Shown: in pieces, positions 16,645 through 25,640 of the stretch | How positions within the stretch are numbered: the stretch's first letter is position 1 | Layout: each line of letters begins with the position of its first letter | Notes under the pieces: generated by a model | What the model was told of the DNA's origin: nothing | What the model saw: the letters and a program-made list of their open reading frames with translations, nothing else | Databases searched by the model: none | NCBI RefSeq assembly: GCF_030123325.1 | Contig: NZ_CP126106.1 | Coordinates: 3,686,001 to 3,750,000 of the forward strand | Direction of reading: 5' to 3' | DNA from: Peribacillus simplex | GTDB lineage: Bacteria; Bacillota; Bacilli; Bacillales; DSM-1321 | DNA: 64,000 nucleotides | Position numbers and translations under genes: made by a program

Positions 16645-17460
16645 CTAATAGGTTTTTTCCACAGCTTCGCCTATTTCAGTGTCTGTCCCCCTTTTCAGGG
16701 TGAAGAGGTGCGTTTCCGGCTTAGCCTCAAGCCTTAAAGGCACTGCGCTTGTCCCATAGCCATTACTCGTCATATATAAACAGTCCCCTTCTTTGTCAAT
16801 GCTGCCGATCTGATAGGGCCCGAATCCGAATATACGAATCTGCCCGCCGTGGGTGTGACCTGACAGGACAAGACTAATATGGTGTTCCGGAGTCAACTGT
16901 TTCTTGACCAATGGATTATGGCTCACCAAAATCCGGAAATCTTCATTCCCGCAATCAGACAGGGCAAGGTCAAGCCTATCACGTTCTTCCGATATATCAT
17001 CAATGCCCAGAAGAGCGATTTTGCTGCCATTTTGAGATTCAAAAGAAACAGCTGTATTATCAAGGATTTTCACACCATGTTTCAAAAGAGTCGCATCCAG
17101 TTCATGGAAGTCTCCTTCATAATCATTATTACCCCAAACAAAATAAAGGGGACCAAGTTCTTTTAGTTTCAATATATTTTTTTCCACACGTTCTAAGGGA
17201 ACCCCGCTTTCCCTAATGTCACCGCCAATTATCACCAAATCTGCCTTGTCACGAGCTTCCTCAATTAATTTATCCGCAACGATCCGCCGATGAAGATCGG
17301 ATATAAAAAAAATCCGAACATCTCCAAAGCCTTCAGGAAAGTCTTTGAAATATAAATCTTGAAAAATCACCCTATCTTGCATAGCCGTACGCCACATGTA
17401 AATGAGCATGGCAAATGACAGCAGAATGATGACTAAAAATAATCCAGATAACCATAACAT
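16645..17460 (-). CDS. ypbG: Membrane-anchored metallophosphoesterase YpbG
   Basis: A 271-aa calcineurin-like phosphoesterase with an N-terminal hydrophobic anchor (residues about 3-22). Metal-binding motifs appear in order: FFISDLHRR, IIGGDIRESG, VWGNNDY, SHNP, and SGHTHGGQ. The last motif is typical of the YkuE/YpbG group. Substrate is unknown; relatives act on phosphoesters at the membrane. It lies upstream-adjacent to the MerR/B12 gene and downstream of ypbF, as in the B. subtilis ypb cluster. Confidence 0.88.
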   Translation of the reverse strand: MLWLSGLFLVIILLSFAMLIYMWRTAMQDRVIFQDLYFKDFPEGFGDVRIFFISDLHRRIVADKLIEEARDKADLVIIGGDIRESGVPLERVEKNILKLKELGPLYFVWGNNDYEGDFHELDATLLKHGVKILDNTAVSFESQNGSKIALLGIDDISEERDRLDLALSDCGNEDFRILVSHNPLVKKQLTPEHHISLVLSGHTHGGQIRIFGFGPYQIGSIDKEGDCLYMTSNGYGTSAVPLRLEAKPETHLFTLKRGTDTEIGEAVEKTY

Positions 17461-17555
17461 CTTAGTTAAACCTTCTTTCCATCCTTATCCCAAACGTACT
17501 TTCATATAACCATAAAACCATATTACCCGCAATTAAATATGATTTAACGCGATCA

Positions 17556-18014
17556 TTATTTATTTTCATGATATAAGTTAATATCATAATTCTTCTTCAT
17601 CATTTCAAAAACCTTATGGCGGTTTTTCCATTCTTCCTCTTTTTCCCACAATTGCTTACTTTTATTAATGATTTCACAGCGTAGCAGTTGAAACTCCTTC
17701 TCAGCTTTATCAAGCTTTTTTTTAATTAATACCATATAGCCATATAGCCCAATTGCTGCCGCCAAAAAAAGGAAATGGCTAAAATGGTCGACGAAAACAC
17801 TAAACATACTGAAAAAGGAATAGGAATAAGGTACAACGATATAAAAATATAGATAAATCATAAAAAGGCAAGCAACAATCATGGTTGCCCATAAGCTTTG
17901 TAGGTGCTTCTTTTTAAGTGCCTCGAATTTTTTCTTTCGATCCACGACATTCTGCAGCATTTGCTTTGTTGCTTGATCCGTTTTTTCATCCAATAAAATG
18001 ATTGTCGATTCCAT
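17556..18014 (-). CDS. ypbF: YpbF family membrane protein (DUF2663)
   Basis: A 152-aa protein behind GAGGAGG. An N-terminal charged helix (residues 10-40) precedes two membrane segments (about 43-62 and 75-95), followed by a C-terminal coiled-coil-like region rich in Lys and Glu (KKKLDKAEKEFQLL, KEEEWKNRHK). Position and topology match B. subtilis YpbF. Function is unknown. Confidence 0.8.
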   Translation of the reverse strand: MESTIILLDEKTDQATKQMLQNVVDRKKKFEALKKKHLQSLWATMIVACLFMIYLYFYIVVPYSYSFFSMFSVFVDHFSHFLFLAAAIGLYGYMVLIKKKLDKAEKEFQLLRCEIINKSKQLWEKEEEWKNRHKVFEMMKKNYDINLYHENK

Positions 18015-18120
18015 CGCATTTCCTCCTCTGCTCTTTCAAATCATGATATGAAAGAATAGAGGAAAAAATGATAAAGTACCTGTCACGTTTACCTTCATAC
18101 TGAACTAAGACAAAACAATT

Positions 18121-18154
18121 TTAAAAACACCCTGCCTATAAAGACAGAGTGCCA
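18121..18154 (-). terminator. Terminator after ypbE
   Basis: The minus-strand stem CACTCTGTC/GGCAGGGTG, with two G-U pairs, is followed by TTTTT. Confidence 0.65.
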
Positions 18155-18157
18155 TCG

Positions 18158-18937
18158 TTATTTCTTGATAGGAATTTTCAATACCTGACCTTTGGAAATT
18201 TCATTGCCATTCAGCCCGTTCCACTCCCTGATCAGAGCAATCCCTTCCTGTGATTTGTAGTAATTCATGGAAATGCGAAATAATGTTTCTTCACCTTGAA
18301 CAGTATGTAAGACTACTTTATATCCCTCTTTATCCGGTTTCGCAGCTTGATCGGCAGCCTTTTTCTTTTCTGATTCTGCCTTCTTTGCTTTTTCGTCAGC
18401 TATTTGCTGTGCTTTGGCTTTTTCCGCAGCTTCTTGCTGCGCTTTCGCCTTTTCTTCAGCTTCTTGCTGCGCTTTCGCCTTTTCCTCAGCTTCTCGCTGT
18501 GCTTTGGCCTTTTCTTCAGCTTCTTGCTGCGCTTTGGCTTTTTCCTCAGCTTCTTGCTGCGCTTTAACTTTAGCTTCTTCTTTTTCTTTCTCCGCTTCAG
18601 CCTTTGACGATTCTTTTTCCTTTAAATCATCTGCAGTAGCTGTAGTTGGAATCGATTCAGCAGGTTCCTCACTAAAGACGACTTGGTCACTTTTCGTAAC
18701 AGGTACAGGCCTATCCTGCAAATATGTATAAAGGGTATAAAATCCAATTGGAAGTAAAATAAAAAATAATGCTAACAATTGAATCATTGGGAATTTCTTC
18801 ACTTTACTTTTTTTCTTTTTATTCTGGTGGACTTTGCTCCGCTTGGGCAATGAGGACTTAGCCTTCTGACGTTCAATTCGCGAACGGAGTTCACCAGCCT
18901 GATCGTTTTCTTTTTCACTCTTTTGCACTCGGCTCAT
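18158..18937 (-). CDS. ypbE: YpbE: membrane-anchored LysM protein with Ala/Glu/Lys repeats
   Basis: A 259-aa protein with a basic cytoplasmic N-terminus (residues 1-48), one membrane segment (about 50-68), a low-complexity stalk of Glu/Ala/Lys/Gln decamers (about 105-195), and a C-terminal LysM domain (about 207-259, with HTVQGEETLFRISMNYYK and GQVLKIPIKK). LysM binds peptidoglycan, so the stalk likely spans the wall-membrane space. The start overlaps the ypbD 3' end by 23 bp. The stalk is encoded by about six 30-bp repeats. Confidence 0.88.
   Translation of the reverse strand: MSRVQKSEKENDQAGELRSRIERQKAKSSLPKRSKVHQNKKKKSKVKKFPMIQLLALFFILLPIGFYTLYTYLQDRPVPVTKSDQVVFSEEPAESIPTTATADDLKEKESSKAEAEKEKEEAKVKAQQEAEEKAKAQQEAEEKAKAQREAEEKAKAQQEAEEKAKAQQEAAEKAKAQQIADEKAKKAESEKKKAADQAAKPDKEGYKVVLHTVQGEETLFRISMNYYKSQEGIALIREWNGLNGNEISKGQVLKIPIKK
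18389..18568 (-). repeat. Six degenerate 30-bp tandem repeats in ypbE
   Basis: Consecutive 30-bp units each encode a decamer of the form AEEKAKAQQE. Units differ by a few bases, mostly silent or Q/R changes. Copy number may vary between strains. Confidence 0.85.
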
Positions 18938-19541
18938 TCAAGTCACCCCCTTTCTTGCTAAACCCTCTTTGCTTTTTGTTCCTGATTAAAATACCAAGGA
19001 TAAAGTCAATCAAAAAGTGAGCGGTTATCGTCACGATGAGATTATTAGTCATGTCAAATAGAAAACCGATAAAGAAGCTCAAAACCAAAACATTTAAAAA
19101 TAAAAACCAATTAAAAAGATAACGATAATGAACGGCGGCAAATATGAGGCTCGTAATCAGCAAACCAAAATGTGTTTGCAGCACTCCACGGAATAATACT
19201 TCCTCACTTATCGCAACAACTAAAGTTACGACAAAAATCATCGGGTATGACAAATTACTGAAAATGCGTTCGTTAATACCACCATCATCCTGATAGGAAG
19301 ATGGTGTCACTTTCATAAACAATATGTCAATTAACACGACAATGACTCCAGCAGGAACTCCAATAAGCAAAATGTTCAGGTCATCAAAGCTAAATAAGTC
19401 GAAAAAAGCTGAACGGTCTTTAAATAAAATAATACCTAAAAAGATGGCTAACGTTAAGAGAATAATTTGTGTAAGAAACAAATTAAATAACAACTGTTTA
19501 TCTGTAAGTTGTTTTATCATTTCAGCTTGCTTATTTTTCAT
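18915..19541 (-). CDS. ypbD: CPBP-family intramembrane metalloprotease YpbD
   Basis: A polytopic protein of about 208 aa with EEVLFRG (motif 1, catalytic Glu pair), FAAVHYRY (His motif) and TAHFLIDF (third motif), placing it in the CPBP/Abi family. I chose the ATG at 19541 (MKNKQAEM) because AAGGA lies 7 bases upstream; an ATG at 19547 is too close. The start overlaps the end of the helicase gene. The substrate is unknown. Confidence 0.85.
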   Translation of the reverse strand: MKNKQAEMIKQLTDKQLLFNLFLTQIILLTLAIFLGIILFKDRSAFFDLFSFDDLNILLIGVPAGVIVVLIDILFMKVTPSSYQDDGGINERIFSNLSYPMIFVVTLVVAISEEVLFRGVLQTHFGLLITSLIFAAVHYRYLFNWFLFLNVLVLSFFIGFLFDMTNNLIVTITAHFLIDFILGILIRNKKQRGFSKKGGDLNEPSAKE

Positions 19542-21047
19542 TGCCATTTTCCTTCTTTAATAAGATATAAGCCAATTCTTTTTTCCAAGTTGAAAAGGAA
19601 TTGACCGGTTCCACCTTGACTTCCGGCCATACATCAGCCATTTTTTCGACATCCATCCCACAGATATCACAGCAGATGGGGTTCACTTCCCGATGCTTTT
19701 CTCCAAAGTGGTCCAGTATCCCTAAACGGCGACATTCCTGTGCATATATCCAGTGAAGGAATTTATGCAGCTTTTCCTGATTCCTTGATTTTCTCTTTTG
19801 ACAATACTCTTTCATCTCTGCCATTTGATCCAGGTTATTGCCCGTGATAAACTGCATAAAAAAACGGAGCTGGACTTCGTTCAACGAAAAGGATTGAGAC
19901 AGCTGATCTTTTTCCGAGAGGGTCAAATTCGCCATATTTTTGTGTGTTGCATTAAGGAAAGTACACACACCATCGATTTGCGAATCCGTAGGCAACTGTT
20001 GCTCCATCAAATGCAGGGGAAGCCCTTCATCCCCTTCGCTATATAATAAGACAGCCACACTTTGTTTCCGATCTCGGCCAGCCCTGCCTATCTCCTGAAG
20101 ATATGCCTCCATCGTGGACGGGATATGAAAATGAATAACATATCTGACATCCGATTTATTCACACCCATTCCAAAAGCACTTGTTGCACATATAATTTTC
20201 AACTGGCCGGAAATGAATTGCTGCTGAATGAGCATCCTTTGTTCCTGCTCCATTCCACCGTGATAATAATTGACACTATCAATCCCATTATCCTGTAAAA
20301 ACCCAGTGACTGATTCCGCCACTTTTTTAGAGGAAAAATAAATAATCCCGCTTCCGGTAAATTTCCTGACAAGTTCCAGCACACGGGCTAGCTTCTCATC
20401 GTAGCTGAACATTCGCTCGACAATAATTGCAATATTTTCCCGATCAACAGATGAGACCATTTCCTCGGCCTGCCCAATGTTGAGTTTACCGACGATGTCC
20501 CTCCGGACCTCATCGGTTGCAGTTGCCGTCAGGGCAAGAGTCAACGGATTATCCAATTCACGCCTCACTTCTCCTAAATTCAAATAATCCGGACGGAAAT
20601 CATACCCCCATTGTGAGATGCAGTGTGCTTCGTCTATGACGAATAAACCTATGTCTATGGATTTCAAGGATTTTATCACACCATCCAGGCTTAGCATTTC
20701 AGGGGATAAAAAGATAAAAAGATAAAACGATAACTATGTAACCGGTCGAAAGCTTTCCTTTTTTGATTTAGCGTCAAAAAAGAGTTGAGGGTCAATACAC
20801 TTTTTTCGCCACTCAGCTTCAGCTGATCTGCTTGATCCTGCATTAAAGATAATAACGGGGAGACAATTAGGACAGTCTTATTTAAAAGATAAGCAGGCAG
20901 CTGGTAACATAATGATTTACCTGATCCGGTTGGGAGCATCGCTAAGGTATGACGTCCGGACATCAATGATTCAACCACTTCCTTTTGTCCAGGGCGGAAT
21001 TCATCAAATCCGAATTTTTCTTTGAGGACTCGTTCTATGTTCATCAT
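19531..21047 (-). pseudogene. recS: RecQ-type helicase (RecS/YpbC) disrupted by an 8-bp tandem duplication
   Basis: The 5' part (21047 down to about 20730) encodes the helicase N-terminus with FRPGQKEVV and Walker A LPTGSGKSLCYQLPA, then leaves frame and stops near 20691. The rest (ending 19531) resumes in another frame at PEMLSLDG and contains FVIDEAHCISQWGYDFRPDY, the ATATDEVRRDI motif, the RAGRDRKQS arginine finger and a zinc-type C-terminus (CCDICG). Removing one copy of an 8-bp unit at 20705-20720 restores FIFLSPEML. The intact protein would be about 500 aa, like B. subtilis RecS, a short 3'-5' DNA helicase. The second ORF could in principle be translated alone but lacks the ATP-binding motif. 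Confidence 0.92.
20705..20727 (-). repeat. 8-bp tandem repeat causing the recS frameshift
   Basis: The plus strand reads GATAAAAA twice in succession (20705-20720), followed by a partial third copy, GATAAAA. One unit less would keep recS in frame. Confidence 0.9.
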
Positions 21048-22108
21048 CACTCACCTATTTTCGCAAGTACAAGTCTTATTTGGAAAAAGCTTATTTGTTT
21101 ATTATCGACCATCTGCTTGATTGCTTTAAGCTTTTTCGTACCAAGTTCCTTAATAGCTTCAGCAATTTTCCTCTCATCCTCGATAGTTACATAATCGGAA
21201 ATCGGAAAATCTTTTTCCGATAAGACAATTTCCACGAGGTGATCTTCGATGGTGTTGACCTTCAATCTGCGGATTTCAGCTATTTCACCCAGATTTTTCC
21301 CTTCCTGGATGTATCGTAAAGTTGTCTTTGTAGATTGTGTCAATTGAGGATTCCCACTTCTTTTCCAATCATTGGTTAATGAGGACAAGAGAGGGTAATC
21401 CTTTCCCGTTTCCATTTCTGCAAGCATTTGATGCAATGAGTCAAGGAATGTAAAGCGAACATACTCTTCTTCTACATCTTTCCTTTTTGCAATCTGTTCA
21501 AACGTAAGTCCAATCCTGTTTATTCCGGTTAATTTTAAAATGAAAATGTCTCGTTTCATATCACTTTGACTTTCTAAAAGGGATATCAATTCATCATAAA
21601 GATGTTGGGCAATCACCGCTCGGTCCTGACGATTGACATGTAAAAATTCCTTTACGAAGAATTGGATTTTGGGATTTCGTTGTATCGGATAAAAACGTCT
21701 TTCATTGTGGACAATATGGGATATGGTTTGAATGAGTAAGTTTAATCTTCCCCAGAAAACCGGGGTGATATTGTGATACTTCCAACCATTTATATGCGTC
21801 GGAAAAGGATTATTTTTAAAGTAATCGCCTAACATTCCCTCACCTTGCCAACTAATTTCATACGCATCTGATTTATCCGTTAAATGAATCATGTCATGCT
21901 TAAGTAAATGTTCAATGTTTTGATTTAATTGCTGACGGGTAAATCGAGGTATTGTCCCAAAAATATCCGTTAACCCGAATAAATGGGCATCCTGGATTGT
22001 TTGTGACGATTTCTTACCTTGCAGCATATGGTATATAGCATAAATGGAACGTTCGCCTTGAAATTTTTTTATCGCATATAGAATGATGGCCTGTAGATAA
22101 TTATTCAT
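21047..22108 (-). CDS. ypbB: YpbB: helicase-associated helix-turn-helix protein
   Basis: A 353-aa protein with the start at MNNYLQAIILYA (22108, AAGGA upstream). It ends with a helicase helix-turn-helix (HTH_40-like) domain at about residues 255-345 (STKTTLRYIQEGKNLGEIAE). The N-terminal part is helical with no catalytic motif. Its stop codon overlaps the recS start, and the pair is conserved in bacilli, suggesting YpbB works with RecS on DNA. With recS broken its role here is unclear. Confidence 0.85.
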   Translation of the reverse strand: MNNYLQAIILYAIKKFQGERSIYAIYHMLQGKKSSQTIQDAHLFGLTDIFGTIPRFTRQQLNQNIEHLLKHDMIHLTDKSDAYEISWQGEGMLGDYFKNNPFPTHINGWKYHNITPVFWGRLNLLIQTISHIVHNERRFYPIQRNPKIQFFVKEFLHVNRQDRAVIAQHLYDELISLLESQSDMKRDIFILKLTGINRIGLTFEQIAKRKDVEEEYVRFTFLDSLHQMLAEMETGKDYPLLSSLTNDWKRSGNPQLTQSTKTTLRYIQEGKNLGEIAEIRRLKVNTIEDHLVEIVLSEKDFPISDYVTIEDERKIAEAIKELGTKKLKAIKQMVDNKQISFFQIRLVLAKIGE

Positions 22109-22258
22109 GGGACTCACATCCTTGTTTCATTTAACCAATAACCCCATTGTAACAAAAAACTGCAAAAACCGCCGTTATTATTGATGAATACAAGGGAAAT
22201 TATGTGACTAAATGACGAACCCTGGAAAGAACCAAATTAATTATTTCAATGTTTTTCG

Positions 22259-22289
22259 TTGACATTAAGCTACATGATAGTTATTATCA
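22259..22289 (+). promoter_or_regulatory. fer promoter with overlapping Fur box
   Basis: TTGACA (22259-22264), a 17-bp spacer and TATTAT (22282-22287) form a strong SigA promoter. TGATAGTTATTATCA at 22275-22289 differs at one position from the 7-1-7 Fur consensus and covers the -10 element. Confidence 0.75.
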
Positions 22290-22398
22290 ATACAATTTCT
22301 ATTGAAAAGTTTGGCATTCGGTCTTACAATAAGAAAGAGATAATAATCTGAAATAAAAAGATTATCAGTTGTTAATCAACTTAGGAGGGGTTATATTC

Positions 22399-22647
22399 AT
22401 GGCTAAATTTACTATTGTGGATAAAGAAACATGCATAGCTTGTGGAGCTTGCGGAGCAGCGGCACCAGATATATATGATTATGATGACGAAGGGATTGCA
22501 TTTGTTACCCTTGACGATAACGAAGGAATCGTTGAAATTCCAGATGTACTTATAGACGACATGATGGATGCATTCGAAGGATGTCCAACGGATTCCATTA
22601 AGGTTGCTGACGAGGCATTTGACGGAGACGCATTAAAATTCGAATAA
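22399..22647 (+). CDS. fer: Ferredoxin [4Fe-4S]
   Basis: An 82-aa acidic protein starting at MAKFTIVDKETC (22399, behind TTAGGAGGGG). C12, C15 and C18 (CIACGAC) and C62 (GCPTDS) are the four ligands of a single [4Fe-4S] cluster, as in B. subtilis Fer. It acts as a low-potential electron carrier in the cytosol. The Fur box over its promoter implies repression by iron-loaded Fur or iron-sparing control. It is divergent from ypbB. Confidence 0.95.
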   Translation: MAKFTIVDKETCIACGACGAAAPDIYDYDDEGIAFVTLDDNEGIVEIPDVLIDDMMDAFEGCPTDSIKVADEAFDGDALKFE

Positions 22648-22653
22648 CCGTAC

Positions 22654-22687
22654 AAGCCATTTTCAATCGAGAATGGCTTTTTTTTTT
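22654..22687 (+). terminator. fer terminator
   Basis: The stem AAGCCATT/AATGGCTT is followed by a long T-run. Confidence 0.9.
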
Positions 22688-22731
22688 GGCCAATGTCGGA
22701 TTACATCTTGCCATACAAAAGAAGCAAACAT

Positions 22732-22768
22732 AAAAAAACAACCGAATATGGATATCCGGTTGTTTTTT
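22732..22768 (-). terminator. ribU terminator
   Basis: AACAACCG/CGGTTGTT with a short loop is flanked by A and T runs, 20 bp past the ribU stop. Confidence 0.85.
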
Positions 22769-22788
22769 CATTTCTATCGTCAATGCCG

Positions 22789-23370
22789 TTAAGCATTTTT
22801 ATATAATGTTTGCTTATTGATCCATGTCTGTAATTTAATGAACAGCAACATGAATACTGATGTAATGAGCACGCCTTTAATCACGTTGAAAGGCAAGATT
22901 GCCGTCGTAACGAACTTTCTTGACTCGGGCGCCGACATTGCATCCCATCCCATAAAGAAGGTATATGCCGGTAAAAAGACAAAATAGTTTAAAACACTCA
23001 TGAATACTGCCATGGAAACTGTCCCCGCAAGTAAGGCGAACGTCATCCCTTTTTTTGAATTGATTTTCTTAAATACATAATAAGTTGGCAAGACAAACAG
23101 TATTCCGGCTATAAAATTAGCGATATGCCCCACAGGTACAGCAGTCAAGGTCCCTGTCATGACTAAATCCAATAGGTTTTTAATGAACTCGACTAGAATT
23201 CCAGCCATAGGACCGAAAATCAATGCCGCCATCAGTGCTGGTATGTCGCTAAAATCGACATTGAGAAAAGTCGGGAATCCTGGAAACGGGAAATTTAAAA
23301 GCATCAACAAATAAGAAATGCTTCCCATCATCGCAAGTGTAACCGTTTTTTTCACTTTGTTCTTATTCAT
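22789..23370 (-). CDS. ribU: Riboflavin ECF transporter S component RibU
   Basis: A 193-aa hydrophobic protein with about six membrane helices and the N-terminal ALMGSISYLL-like start of S components (here LAMMGSISYLLMLL). It has the riboflavin-type sequence FPGFPTFLNVDFSDIPAL. RibU binds riboflavin and docks on the shared EcfAAT module, encoded elsewhere. An FMN riboswitch with a terminator lies in its leader, confirming the substrate class. B. subtilis name is ypaA/ribU. Confidence 0.95.
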   Translation of the reverse strand: MNKNKVKKTVTLAMMGSISYLLMLLNFPFPGFPTFLNVDFSDIPALMAALIFGPMAGILVEFIKNLLDLVMTGTLTAVPVGHIANFIAGILFVLPTYYVFKKINSKKGMTFALLAGTVSMAVFMSVLNYFVFLPAYTFFMGWDAMSAPESRKFVTTAILPFNVIKGVLITSVFMLLFIKLQTWINKQTLYKNA

Positions 23371-23440
23371 AGTTCTCTCTCCTTCTTTTCCGATCTACCT
23401 GAAAAAGAGGTTTGGGTCCCAAAATATGTTGATGCTCAAT

Positions 23441-23472
23441 AAAAAACCTTTAATTCCAATAGAATTAAAGGG
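23441..23472 (-). terminator. Riboswitch-controlled attenuator of ribU
   Basis: On the minus strand CCTTTAATTC/GAATTAAAGG is followed by TTTTTT, between the FMN aptamer and ribU. An upstream CCTTTAATTT can compete for pairing as an antiterminator arm. Confidence 0.8.
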
Positions 23473-23537
23473 ATAAATTAAAGGTTACATCAAACAAACG
23501 TTCAGCAAATAACTGTTGAAACGCACTCAGGAACCTC

Positions 23538-23667
23538 CATCTTCTCCCATCCAGACTATACTGTCGGCTTTGGAATCACACCAAATCCTGCCTTGTAAGG
23601 CTCGCGGGCTTAGAAGAAGGAATTTCTTCATTACCGCCGGTGGGGAATTGCGCCCCGCCCCGAAGAT
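23538..23667 (-). promoter_or_regulatory. FMN riboswitch (RFN element)
   Basis: The conserved aptamer parts are present in order on the minus strand: CGGGGCGGGGCGCAATTCCC, CACCGGCGGTAAT, AGCCCGCGAGCC, GTGTGATTCCAAAGCC, GACAGT and CTGGATGGGAGAAGATGGAG. It senses FMN and, with the downstream attenuator, turns off ribU when flavin is abundant. Confidence 0.96.
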
Positions 23668-23693
23668 AGACCTATAAAATTTTTATACTTCCC

Positions 23694-23699
23694 ATTATA
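23694..23699 (-). promoter_or_regulatory. -10 element of the ribU promoter
   Basis: A TATAAT hexamer lies about 30 bp upstream of the FMN aptamer; the -35 region is A-rich and weak. Confidence 0.5.
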
Positions 23700-23903
23700 T
23701 CTGAACTTCCTTTTTTTTGATAGCATTTTTTCTCAGTTGATGCATTTAGGATGAATATCGATCGTCGCAGTGAATGGTTTAAAACAAATAGCGAAAATTT
23801 TTTTATATTATGCAAACGAAGACAAAGCCATTTATATCACGATATCAATCAAATGATCAGAGGAAAATCATATTATTAAGCGCTTACATCCAGATAAGCC
23901 AAA

Positions 23904-23933
23904 TTGACATATTCAACGTTTCAATTGTAAAAT
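23904..23933 (+). promoter_or_regulatory. serA promoter
   Basis: TTGACA, an 18-bp spacer and TAAAAT lie about 45 bp upstream of serA. The remaining sequence back to 23700 shows no gene. Confidence 0.65.
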
Positions 23934-23979
23934 TAACTGAAATTTAAGATAATTTTTTTCCCTAGGAAGGTGTTTAGAC

Positions 23980-25554
23980 GTGTATCGGATTTTAGTAGCA
24001 GACGCCATTAAACCAGAAGGACTCGGACCGCTATCAGAGGCAACCAATATTCATCTCATTCAGAAAACCGTAGAGGAAGCCGCAAACGAACTTGATCGTA
24101 TCGATGCAATTCTTGTGAGAAGTGCAACGAAGGTTTCGGAAGATTTAATGAACCGTATGCCGCAGTTAAAAATTATAGCACGCGCTGGTGTCGGTGTTGA
24201 TAACATAGACATCCCCGCGGCGACAAAACGCGGGATTGTCGTGGTTAATGCACCTGACGGCAATACCATTTCAACAGCTGAACATACATTTGCCATGATG
24301 GCTTCATTAGTGCGCCACATTCCGCAAGCTTATGCTTCACTGAAGAATGGGGAGTGGAAACGTTCTTCATATACGGGAACTGAACTCCGTGGTAAAACAT
24401 TAGGTATAGTTGGCTTTGGACGTATCGGAGGGGAAATTGCAAAACGTGCTAAAGTGTTTGGCATGGATGTCATCGTCTATGATCCGTTCCTGACTGTCGA
24501 TCGTGCAAAGAAAATGTCCGTAACGGCCCTGCCGTTAGATGAATTGCTTCCTAAAGCAGACATCATTACTGTTCATACACCACTAACGAATGATACTAGA
24601 GGATTAATCAATAAAGAAAGGCTGCTTACCTGTAAAAAGGGGGTATATGTACTAAACTGCGCCCGTGGTGGAATTCTGGACGAAGATGATTTATATGAAA
24701 TGTTGGTCGAAGGACATGTTGCAGGGGCGGCACTGGACGTTTTCGTCGAAGAACCCCCGCTTGGCCATAAACTGCTTGAACTGGATAGCGTCATTGCTAC
24801 ACCGCATCTTGGTGCTTCCACGAAAGAAGCCCAATTAAATGTTGCGGTACAGGTTGCCCAAGAAGTATTGACCTATTTTGAAGGAAATCCAGTCTCAAGT
24901 TCAATCAACCTTCCAGCCATATCTAAAGAAGTGTTTGAAAAGGTACAGCCTTTCTATCAACTTGTTCAGCAAATGGGATCCATTGCTTCCCAGTGCATGA
25001 ATGAAGGAATTCAGGAAATCTCCGTTACGTATGCAGGAGAATCATTGGATTTCGATACAGCGATTCTTACAAAAAGTCTAATCTCTGGCTTTTTCAGATC
25101 AAGAGTTGATGCATCTGTCAATGAAGTGAATGCCTTGTTGATCGCAAAAGAGCGTGGCATAACCGTTGGTGAAAAAATCTCTACTGACTCTTTAGGTTAC
25201 TCGAATTTGATCAGCCTTAAAGTAAAAGGTGACAACCGTGAATTAACAATCAGTGGAACCTATATCGAAAATTACGGTTCTCGAATTGTAAGTTTGAATG
25301 GTTTCAAAATCGACTTTCATCCAGAAGCGAATTTACTTTATATCCAGCATACCGATAAACCTGGTGTAATCGGTAACGTAGGTAAGGTCCTAGGTGATCA
25401 CGGAGTGAATATCGCCACCATGCAGGTTGGCCGAAAAGAAGCTGGCGGGGAAGCCATCATGGTTTTGAGCTTTGATTTACCATTAGAAGACAACATGAAA
25501 CAATTTCTAATGGAAACAGACGAAATTACATTCATGGCCCATATTTCATTATAA
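23980..25554 (+). CDS. serA: D-3-phosphoglycerate dehydrogenase
   Basis: A 524-aa enzyme of the long type with three parts: a catalytic/NAD domain (1-about 310), an intervening regulatory domain (about 320-445), and a C-terminal ACT domain (about 450-524, HTDKPGVIGNVGKVLGDHGV). The NAD motif GFGRIGGEIA, ARGGILDEDDL and the catalytic pair (GAALDVFVEEPP, ATPHLGAST) are present. It commits 3-phosphoglycerate to serine synthesis, with likely serine feedback through ACT. Translation starts at GTG behind AGGAAGG. Confidence 0.96.
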   Translation: MYRILVADAIKPEGLGPLSEATNIHLIQKTVEEAANELDRIDAILVRSATKVSEDLMNRMPQLKIIARAGVGVDNIDIPAATKRGIVVVNAPDGNTISTAEHTFAMMASLVRHIPQAYASLKNGEWKRSSYTGTELRGKTLGIVGFGRIGGEIAKRAKVFGMDVIVYDPFLTVDRAKKMSVTALPLDELLPKADIITVHTPLTNDTRGLINKERLLTCKKGVYVLNCARGGILDEDDLYEMLVEGHVAGAALDVFVEEPPLGHKLLELDSVIATPHLGASTKEAQLNVAVQVAQEVLTYFEGNPVSSSINLPAISKEVFEKVQPFYQLVQQMGSIASQCMNEGIQEISVTYAGESLDFDTAILTKSLISGFFRSRVDASVNEVNALLIAKERGITVGEKISTDSLGYSNLISLKVKGDNRELTISGTYIENYGSRIVSLNGFKIDFHPEANLLYIQHTDKPGVIGNVGKVLGDHGVNIATMQVGRKEAGGEAIMVLSFDLPLEDNMKQFLMETDEITFMAHISL

Positions 25555-25558
25555 GAAG

Positions 25559-25590
25559 AAAAAAGTGCCCGTCCAGCGCGGGCACTTTTT
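25559..25590. terminator. Bidirectional terminator between serA and rsiX
   Basis: A GC-rich stem AAAAAGTGCCCG/CGGGCACTTTTT separates the convergent genes. Confidence 0.88.
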
Positions 25591-25640
25591 CCGTGAATGC
25601 AAGGGGCTTTTGCCAACCATAGGGTGTTTTTATCGCACCA

